Positions 44,333-55,200 of a stretch of 64,000 nucleotides of DNA are shown here, piece by piece. The DNA is from Bimastos eiseni. Lineage: Eukaryota; Annelida; Clitellata; Crassiclitellata; Lumbricidae. The stretch covers positions 27,708,329 to 27,772,328 of the forward strand of contig OY365814.1 of NCBI GenBank assembly GCA_959347315.1. Direction: 5' to 3'. The notes below the pieces were generated by a model. The model was given only the letters and a program-made list of their open reading frames with translations. It was not told the DNA's origin and searched no databases. Positions within the stretch are counted from its first letter, which is position 1. Every line of letters starts with the position of its first letter. Both the position numbers and the translations under genes were made by a program.

Positions 44333-46262
44333 GATGCAGTGCAAATTTGACTAATGCTAGGACCAGTTCTGCATGTAACTACAACAAAACTATTGCTATT
44401 TTAAGAACTTTTAAGGATTTTAAGAACTCTTCTTCAATTTTCAGCCAATGTATTGCTATCATAGGTGAACCTTGTTTAAATTACTAGAACTGAACGTGAT
44501 ATCATTTCACCATGTGGGGAGACTCAACTGGCTCAGTCAACCGTCTATAACTTGCCTATTTCACACCAAAGCAGACACACAGCAATTCCTTGTGCTATTG
44601 GACTAAAAGCATAGAAATACGAGGAAAGTGTACTAAAAGTCAGAAAGGCCTTGTTTAATCTAAAAGGCGCAGCCATTTAGGGGTGTGACTAAGAGGGATA
44701 GTACGTTTATTATAAGAAGACATTGATAATACTTTCTCAATTATTGTTGAGGTGTCAAATGATAATTAAGTATGGGTAAGACGGTATATAATTACCTACC
44801 CATAAAGTTTATTTCAATGTAACATTGTAAGCCTCTAAGACTTGAAAGCATGAGTTTGAGTAGTGGTTCAAAAAGTAACAAATCAATTTCATGTATGCAT
44901 CTCCAAATGCGACAATACTTTTCTAGGGGGTACAAATAATGGCCAAACATTTCCCAGGGTTGAGGCACTTTGATCTCTAATCTATGATCCCTAAACACTT
45001 TTATACTTTAATGATGACCTGCATTGATTTCCAAAGCATTTCATCATTAAAGTGTTCCATAAGAAATCATTACCGAATTACTGGCTAATGGAAATGCTGG
45101 AGCTGGAGGCTTTACCATGTTGTGAACTGGCTCATTAGCATAAGACACATAGTTACCTTTTTACATTCTGATTATTCCATATTACGATGTACATTGTACA
45201 TATTATTACATTTGACTTAAGTTGTAATGGCCATAGAAGACAAAATGCAAAAAGTTAGATCCAAATACTGCAATATGAGACTACTTGAATCATACACATG
45301 TCAGAATAAAACTTCAACAGCAGCTTCTTCTACTTGTTTGACACCTCAATGTTATTCCAAACGGTGGCATAAAGTTTAAATATCAGCCATTCGTCACTGA
45401 ATCCAACCCAATAATACCAACAGAAGTAATTCCATGCAGGCTTTTAGAGAACCACTCAGAAAACGTTCCAACTTTCAAGTCCTACTACAAACCAATAAAT
45501 GTTCTAAGTTACTTTTTAAGTTTGCACCCTTTTGACAATATATCTGGCGGTCGAAGCCAAAAGCTATCAAAGATCAACATGTAGCTAACAATATATTCTA
45601 ATGGATACATACTTCAGTCCTGTCTGAAGTCAGAACAAACTATAAAGTTATGAAAAGTTAATGTTCTTCTAGATCTACGCTCTTAAAAACGAATCGACCA
45701 CCAACTAAACCAATTAGCCACAAAATTTTGATTAATCTTTTATGTGTCACATGTTGAAATTAAGTTCACAAATTTTTTCCCTGCAATTGTCATTCGGTTC
45801 AAATTACACAAGAGTATTGTTTCTTAAAAAGACAAGAACTTTGGTGCCATGAAGTGTCCCGGTTATATATCAAAACAATTTTATAAGTTGTCAGTTCTAA
45901 TTAATCACTTCCAAAGACAATTTGAAACACAGTGCCTGACTTCCAGCATTTAGCAATATACAAATTACAAAAATTTTGACACAATTTCACATAACGTTTC
46001 AATATGCAAAGAAAGATTGAGAAACAAATAATGTAACAAAACTACTACAATAACACAACGTTGAGTTCAATTATAACCGTGCAGAACAACGAAATAAACC
46101 CACTTCTAAATCCTGTAACACTGAATGAAATTTGGTCACTAGAACTTAACATAAATAGTCGTAAAAATCAGAGAATTAATCAACGAAAACACAATCAAAG
46201 GCAACTAATGTAGAAAGGTATCACTAAAGTGTTTTGTAAAAAGCTGCAGAAGCGTTTAGCGT
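44333..46262 (-). other. Probable 3' UTR of the antistasin/thyroglobulin gene
   Basis: About 1.9 kb with no recognisable coding potential on either strand, lying directly downstream (minus strand) of the stop codon at 46265-46263. Possible AATAAA signals on the minus strand occur near 44807 and 44708 (plus-strand TTTATT). Confidence 0.45.
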
Positions 46263-49200
46263 TCAGGCAATCGGATGTTTCTTCTCAAGGGCATCACTGG
46301 ATACCAGAATGACGGTGGATTCGCTCTGATTATCGACGGCCACTTCACCTTCCATGAAGTTTTTCTGAGTACAGTAAAACCATTTGCATTGTATACTACT
46401 CTAAGCGCACAAGACCAAAGACAAAATCATGCACAGACTAGGCAGCATTACAATACATTGTCAGGTGGTGTAATGTCTACACAGCAATGTCACATTACAA
46501 GTAATGTAATGGAGCATTTATATAGTGCCCCATCAAGATATCTACTCAGAGTTGCTATGTAAACTTATTTTATATAACCATTATCATCAATTTATTGGTC
46601 CAACAGAACTTTCAAAAGTCAAGTAGTTACATATTCATAATTCATAACAAATGTTAATGATAGGCAAATAAGGGTACCTTATGGTATCTAGGTACCACTA
46701 ATTAGGACCCATAGCTATTAACAGAATAAGATGTCAGGTATTATGCATAATACTTGTGTATTATGTTAGACAGTTCCACATCAATTATTGACCAAAAGTC
46801 AGTAGATACAGTAAGTTACTTTACAGCTGATGTTGTGGCCTCTATGAAATGAACCCTACTCTCCATCAAACTGGAACAGACTTCTTTGGATCTGCACATT
46901 GCCTTAGCTACGGATTCTGCAAGCACTTTCTACAAACATTTGTAACGTTTCCACCCAAGCTGGGAACGCTTTGAAGTATATATCCTGAAAAGGTGCTATA
47001 TTCTGAATGAATGAATGAATGAAACAGTAGTGTCAGGTAACAATAGACTGAAGAGGCAAACAAGACTTTACCTGTTCATGGCTCATCTGATTTTCCAGCT
47101 TATGATGTCTGAACTGCAGAGATCTATGATTTCTCCGGTGACGATGGACCTGACAGATCAACAGATAACTTATACACAAATGCCTCAAACGACAAGTCAT
47201 CATCGGGCTTAAATCCCAGGTCAAAATCTAGCAAGGTGTGGCTTTTGCAGTTACAGCTTTTACAGTATGACAACAAACTATGACAGTATGCTCACAGTAT
47301 AAATTTTTCAATAAAAAACACCGAAGGCTTACAGCTCACACGGTTCAACAACAAACTAAGATCTCTCGAAATGCACATTGTAGATAGTCAAAAAAAAAAC
47401 TGACAGCTAACCGTCTTCAACATCAACAGAACAGGAAAAACAGCTGTTCACAAAGTACTAGTAACATCGCACTACAGTCTTTCTCGGTGGCTGGACCCAG
47501 GTTCTAGAACTCCCTCCCTGTGTCTGTTCATCTGCTCATTCTCTTTCTTTGTTTCGATCTCAACTCAAAACCTTCCTTTTTCATTTGGCAAACTCTCTGT
47601 AGGCTGTCTCTCTGTCTTGATGGACTGACCCCTTCGAATTGACCTGATCACGGTTGGATTTGATGCGCCATCGATTGATGCACTCCGCATTAGACACGGG
47701 TGCAATAAAAGTGCTGATTAATAACAATAATAATACATTCGATTTCCATATCTCAGATTCACATGTCGGTGTGACTGTGCACTCCTCACAAATCTAATTA
47801 TTAATAATAACAGTTAGTATAAGATAAACATCAGGAACTGAACCCCCATAGACTGTGATTATAGAACGATCAATTGAAGAATATGTGTCTGAAAATTAAA
47901 ACAAACTACTCACCATAACGGCTGAGAATAGAGCTAGAATCATGAAGAGCACTAGCATCGTGGCAACAGCCAACAGAATGTGGTAGTCACCGAAACAGTA
48001 CATGTACCATCCGCGTCCATCGAAAGCTTCTAGACAACAAGAAAAATGACTCCAATCAGTTAAATCTACTATAACAATCCTGAAACAATATTGATCAGTG
48101 CCTAAAAGCTAAGTCTTTCCTGAAATTGTATTTAATTAATAACTCATTGTTGCGGTCCATCAGTGCATAGAGGCAGGGATGGGATCGCGAAAGCCCTCCT
48201 CCGCAATTTGGGGCTGAGCCCCAGTCGAAAAAAAGACAACACATTTGTGATCGTTTGATGACAAATGGAGCTCATTTGAGATGAAGTCGTCTGAAGAAAA
48301 TATAACTTTTTTGAATTTTTTGCTTACCAGTTAGTGACACCTGGTGTATTGCTAGTGGTACACATACCACCTTAAGAGGCTGTTAGGAAATTCTACGAAA
48401 TTCCGGCAGTATTGTAGAGCATACCTAGCATAAGAAGACTAAATTCAGAGGATATATTTATAGAATAACAACAGTTTGCTAGCTATACACAATCTGTAAA
48501 CTCAAAATTTTCACCGTATGATATAATATGGAGGATTCTTTAGCGAGCCTTAAAATGTACAACAGAACAGCCTGTTAGAAGCAAGCCATATGCAACAACT
48601 TCAAGAGCCCTTCCAAAGATATATTAATAAATGACATGTAGGCAGCTCAACTCTGGTGTTCAACGTCTTTTAATGAATTCAATAATTTATCATGCTCTTT
48701 GAAAGTCTGAAGATTACTTTCAACTGTGACAGACTTACCGTCCTGAGCCGGATAGTCGGTCATCATTTGTTCTTCAGTGATGTACTGGTGCTCGATGTTC
48801 AGAGTATCTGGATTCGGTGCAAAGTAGACCTCCTCCTCCTCCTCCTCCAAAATGTTCTCCAGCGGCACTGTGCAGTGCCCCATCCGTATCTTGCGCTTCA
48901 TGTGCTCCACGGCGGACGGAAGATCCACCGAGTCGCCTCGCTTTACCTCCAGCTGGACGAAAATGGTCGTCTTTGAGTTCTGCTCCACCTGGAAAAATAT
49001 ATAAGCATACAAATTATGTAAATGGGGCACTGTAGGTGATTGGTTGGAAAATATATAGCAAAGCATCAATAGATGGCACCGAGCGATTGTTAGTGAATGA
49101 CCTGCTCAACGTCCCTACACTGTAAACATCTCGTCAGAAGCCTGAACCGTCTGACCTACAAAGAAAGTGCTGTAACCGATACCCTGCCGTGCTCCTTCTC

Positions 49201-52200
49201 CCATGATACCGCGGTGGGCTTTGTTCACGCCTTTGTCAACAGTAGGGTCGGTCCCTGGTGCTCTGACCTTGCAAGTCATCCATCTGGTCTTAAGTCAACA
49301 CTTTCGCTCTGCTGCCCAACTTATTGTCCAGCGACGTTTAGACACAAAACAGCATTCTATTTAAAAAGTCATGCTAGATTGTCTGCTGTGGAATTATATG
49401 ATCGTGCAGTTGTGGGCAATGGAGGTTGCCTTTATTGGCTGAAGGAACTAGTGCAGCACATGGCCAAGGTTCTCCAAGTCCACTTTAAATATCCTTATTT
49501 ACAAATATATAAATAGCTCTTAGTTCATCATGGTTTGGTGTCATTCAACCAGAAACACCTCTGAAGAGCATCTTTTGAAGGGATCTAGGACAATTACCCC
49601 CCAGCCTATAACTCCGCACATAGTATAAGTATAAGTATAAGTATAAACTCGTTTTAAATCTTTTTTCAGCTAACTACACAACGTCATTACTCAGAAGCAA
49701 TACCTTGACAACAGTGATGAACTGTCTCTCAACAAGGAGCCACTGGCTGAAGGCATCCTCCAAGGATCTACAAACAGAAGATAAATCAATAAATGGTCAA
49801 TGAAGTGATACTCTTTGGTCATAGCATTAAACCGTAAAACTGCCTAGCACCCGACATTCTTGAAAGTCTAGAACAGAAAACCCCAATGAAACAGACAAAC
49901 AGAATATACAGTGGTGGAAATAATTACTGCATCACTCTGTGATCAAAGCTAGAGGCGGTACAACGAAATTATTAGGATGTAATGAGTAGAACCAATTAAC
50001 TTTGCTTATTTTTTTCCTTGTGTTGACCAACAGAGTTGAACAGATATTCCTGAAAATATGTATATTACTGATTTTAAGCTTGTCTGCATAATAATTTGAG
50101 TGACATTACTAAAATAACTAACTTTAAATTTATTAAACCAGTTTTTAGCTTTTTGCAGGGTGATGCAATAATTAATTAATTCCACCAGTGTATTTGCTAC
50201 TTGCTATGATTGTGAACAGAGAGTCCTTTAGCACCACTTTAAGTGCTGAAACTCACAGCCAATCAGTGAATATTTTATGTCAAACAAGATGGTTTTCACG
50301 TCAAATGCAAAAATTAGGTCCGTGAAATTATCTCGCAGTGTTAGGAAACTGACCCCTGCGATTTATCCAGATTCAAAGTCAAATCTTTCTCATAATCCTC
50401 TTCCTCAAATCGATCATCATCATCGTCTTCATCACCGTAGTAACCTGTGTCCTGGAATGTCAACACCATGTCCATATGCACGGCCACTGACACATTGGGT
50501 TCTGCAAAGAGCAAATAGCAGAATATAAATTAGCAAACAAATATCAGTTCTGCAGTTTTAAAAAGCTTGAAGTCCCAAAGTAATCTTTATACGTGCAACG
50601 CATCTCAAATAGTTGAAGAAAGAAATAAGTAAGAAAGAAGCTTGAAAGGGATGTGTGTGTGCCAATGCGTACATCAGTGTGGGAAAAGTATTCATTATCT
50701 TAGCAAACTTTAAAAGATAGTTTGTCACTCAGTGTCTAATTAATTATAGCCATGATTGCTAGGACTTGTATCAGAGGGGTCTCAAGACAAATTACCTCCA
50801 GTGGAATCGAACTCATGACCGTGCGATTGAAACGAACTCATGACCTTGCAATTGAAATTCCAGCACACTAATCACTAGACTATTCAACACCCTTTTTAGG
50901 GAACTCTTGCACTTTACTTGAACTTGTCAATGTCTGTTTCTAAAAAATTGCATTTTTAAGCTTAAATATTACTGTGAATGCTGTACTGCAATGCTAGGAA
51001 ATAAAGATACTTACACAGATACATAAATAATCAATAAAACAGACAAGTGAAACTGTATCTTTCCAAGGCAAAGTCTATCATCTTCAATTAGTAGGTTTGT
51101 GACATGGACGATTCTTGTCTCCTCCTCCTTTCTCTCTAGCTCCCTCTGTTGCTCGCTTTCCTCCTTGTAGTTACATAAGGTTCTCCACTGTCCAGATAAC
51201 TCGACATAATCAATCTTTTCCTGAAGTAAGCCCTCTTGTTATCTGTCCCAGCATCCTTCCTCCAGTACCGTCAACAAACTGGCTGACAAGGTCTATCAAC
51301 AGACATTATTAAGTGAGCTTACTACAGTGGAGCTGGTCCTCTTCACCCGGTGTCGCCGCCATCCTTGTGCCGTCGGCTTCCTTGCCGCGATCGTCGACGC
51401 ACCAGCACTGCGACATCAACGCATGGCACTGTGTCGGTTTGAACGTCCCGTCATTCTCGCATTCCGGCACAAACATCCTTGTTATGTTCGTCGTTGTTGG
51501 ACGGTCCCTCTTCATGTGTGCCATCTCCTGAGCCAGCAGACACATCGGCCTGGCTGCAACACATCAAGCCACAGCGGAACATGTCTCATAGTCATCGCAA
51601 ACTGACATTTGTGCACCCCCGCTCAAAAAAACTAAACATATCAAAAGTGTTCTTGGTGCTTAGATGTCGTTAGGTTTGCCCATAACAATCTATGTTCAGG
51701 AAAGCTTCATTCACTTGATTATTTAGTCTCCACAGTTTTTATGAGTCTTTTAGTTTTGCCTCAGTTTACACTAGGAAGTAGTAACTAGAATGTACTAATA
51801 GCAACAGAGTTTGTGTTTTTAGTTAGGCCGATTGTCGTTTTGTAAATAAAAAAGTCCGATTTTCTTTTTCAAAATCGGAAAGCCGTTTTTCTATTAAAAC
51901 TCGGACCCGCTGATTGCCGAGTTTATGCCGAATACTACCAAATTCGGCCGAGCCAATTTTCTGAATCGAGTTCCATTCATCCCTAAAAATTAAATCAAAC
52001 AATGATTTCTCCATCTGACAACAAAGTCTCACTTGGGTAAACATACCCTGCTGATAAAACTCAACTAAAGCTTGCAGAACTGATGTTTGCTTGAGTGGTA
52101 ATGAAATTAGAAAAGAATGAAGGCGATTGGTTGCTGCAAGGTATGGGGAAAACGCAAAGTTACAGTTGAACACGATCTTTAATACAAAATTTCCATCTTC

Positions 52201-55200
52201 TCAGCAACAAATTGATTTCGATGAAGACTCCGTCAATCAATTTTGCATAACAAATTTGCAAGCTTACATTTCAAGTCAACCGGGATGGGTAAGCAAATCA
52301 TGCAAAGTGACCCGAATTCCATTCTTAATGGATGCTACCAATATTACATAATACATTACATTGAGAAGCAAATCATATGCTAAATGTTGCACCCACAAAA
52401 TTCCAATATTCTTCCTTATTGATTACGTGAATGCATGATGACGATGGCGCACCTCTGAGTAAATATCTTGAAGGGTTGCTATAACAAGTATTTTTAATTG
52501 ATTGATTGATCTATCTGACTTTCTTGTTTCCATTAGACTTCCTGTATCTCCTTTTATCAGTCAATGTCGTTATATCGTATTACAATACAATGAAAATATT
52601 GATTTAGATTGTTGACTTAATAAAAGATAAGATAGCAATTAAAAATAGTTGCATCAAGTTTACATTGGCTTGGCTGAGTAAGAAGTGGTCTAGGAGTGCC
52701 AGTTAGGCTAAGCACCAATATGCGAAGGACAAAAACAGAGCTGCTGCCACTATGTACACACCACCATTTCCTCATTGTCATATAGAAAACCAAATCTGAC
52801 CTATATTCAGTCATTCACCATCTTTTACAGCTCACAAAATGCTATAGTCACACAAAAACTTAAGATTAGAGAGTGATACAGTAATGGAGAAAGCAAACTG
52901 CAGGATTACAGCATCGGAAGATAGTCATATAGTGGGGATAGAAGCAAAGTCTGTGGTATCACCATGGGGATGTACTAGAAGCGAGTTATTTACCACGGTA
53001 ACAGTCATAACTTCATCCACAACTTTATGCCAATCAAGTTTGCACACGATGTCAAGTCATCGTGCCATAAAATTGAAATACTTGAATATTCAACATCTTA
53101 TCAGATTCGTTAAGAATTCTTCACTAAAAGACTAAGATTTGAAGATAACAGTTTAAGGAATATGAGCATTTTGAACTTGTTATTTTGCTTTGTTGGGATC
53201 AGAATAGGGTGGTACACACCAAGAGAACAGGGACAGAATAAATGGAGATGAGGACAGACCTGATGGGGACCGACCCACAGGAATGGGGAGTGGATTGAGA
53301 CAAATTATGTCCCCACATGGCTCTCTCTCTCTACAAATGATGACAAATGGACAAGAAATCTAGAGAGTGAATTGCCTCAAAGCCACAATCAATCAGTCTA
53401 AATTTATATAGCACCTTCGGATGGAATATCATACTCACGTGCACAGTAAGACTTGGAATCTGTCTTTCGGCACGCCTGTCCCAACTCGCAGAAGATACCC
53501 TAAACAACAGAACACAGGTTGCATACCATCAGTGGAATTTAGTTATTACTTCAAGGTATACATGTAAGAAACACTTAACACAACATCTCGCAAATACTGA
53601 ACAAAAACACTGAACATACAATTAATGTAATGTAATGGAGCACTTATATAGCGCCACTCAAATCAGAGGCGCTCATGACTCAACACAAAGCTAAACAGAA
53701 AAAAAGGCAAGTCTTCAAGCGCTTCCGGAAAGCAGTAGGGGAGAGAGAGATAGCAGCTCCTTCCGAAGATGCAAGGAGAGGCTGTTCCAGCTGGTGGGAC
53801 CCACGTTGGCAAAGCTCCTGGATTGGGCCGTGGCAGGGCGCATATTTTATTTGACTAAACAATGACTTTAACAGTATGAAAATATTCGTGGCATCAAATA
53901 CAAAACGATGAAAGCACCAAGGTGACTTCAACAAAACCTGGGCTCTGTGCCACAGACATCGTCACATCAAAATTCATGTAATAAACAATTCATAAACAAA
54001 ACCTAGGCTCTACACTCCAGACATCGTCACATCATAACTCATGTCATAAGTCACAAACTAATAAACCAGTCAGTATATGCATATGTAAAAACCCTCAGGG
54101 TGGAGCTCCTCGTTCTCTCTCCTGTTCAGTCTCGGAAGTGCCTGAAGACATAGTTTACTAACTAGTCGACTTGGATCAGGAGCACCGCTTATTTGAGTGG
54201 CGCTTTAAAATTGTTCGATTTCAATTACAATAAGAGTCAAATTTATACAATTTTTTAAACCTACCCCACACGATGGATCGTCGACTGTCTCGTTATTGCA
54301 AGTACACGTCATGCAACCGCGGCTGTTCCTCTGGTACCCCGTTGGGCAGAAGGTGGCACACATCACCTCTGGACATGGAAATTCGTCATCCTGGACTTCC
54401 TCTGGTGGAGGAGGCTCGTAGCGCTCCTTGCATTTGCACGTCATGCAGCCCTGTGCGTTGTGTGCGTAGCCATCTGGACAGTCGTTGGCGCACATCGGCT
54501 CAGGACAGCTGCGGCTTGCTGCAAGAACGACAAGGCAACATAACGACATTAGAATTGTTTTTATTGAATAGTTGTAGGGGACAATCAGACTACAATGGAA
54601 TGGGGTGATGATGAAAGAATATCCCAAAATAAATTCACAGCATCCATCTTTGCTCAACGCGGAATGCATAGCAAGATCTAACTGACAACTAGAGTGCTCT
54701 CCAACAGGATTGTAAGAAATGGGTAACGCTGCTGTGGTTAATCCGTTAAAATGCAGGGCAACAGAACATGACAATGAGCATGCTTCACAGTTTTCAAAAA
54801 CTGTTCAAGAACCAACAGAATGGGTAGAAGAAGAAAACAGTAACTACATACAAGACCAGTAAACGAAATGAAAATCGACATATGATTGCTACAATTAGGA
54901 CACAATTTCAAACACAAATAATCATCACAATAATCGACTTACGGGTAAATTACAAGAGCCTGCTAAAACGGAGACTTACGAATGCATTCGGCAGACAGCT
55001 TGAGACAGGATCTTGTGGTTCCACAACCGGTTGGATGACAGACAGTTCCATCCCTACATTCCATAGTCTAAGGGGTGAGACACATAAATAGAAACAGAAA
55101 CAACTCATTCAACCTAGTGTAAGGTAATTTAAAAAGGTAACAACTAATAAGAACGCAGTTAACATTGCCTAGTGTGCAGTTAACATTGCCAAGTTGGCAG

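Noticed and set aside
47033..47224. Alternative longer C-terminal exon of the antistasin/thyroglobulin gene
   Set aside because: A weak acceptor (TTGCTAG) would give a longer in-phase exon, but the 42-base exon with a better acceptor supplies a sensible basic juxtamembrane segment.
48692..49035. Plus-strand frames with Pro-rich or Leu-rich runs
   Set aside because: Antisense to the exon 48988-48739, whose GAG-rich acidic stretch produces them.
51823..52173. 116-codon minus-strand frame as an extra exon of the antistasin/thyroglobulin gene
   Set aside because: The flanking exons join in phase without it, and it contains no Cys-rich module or recognised motif.
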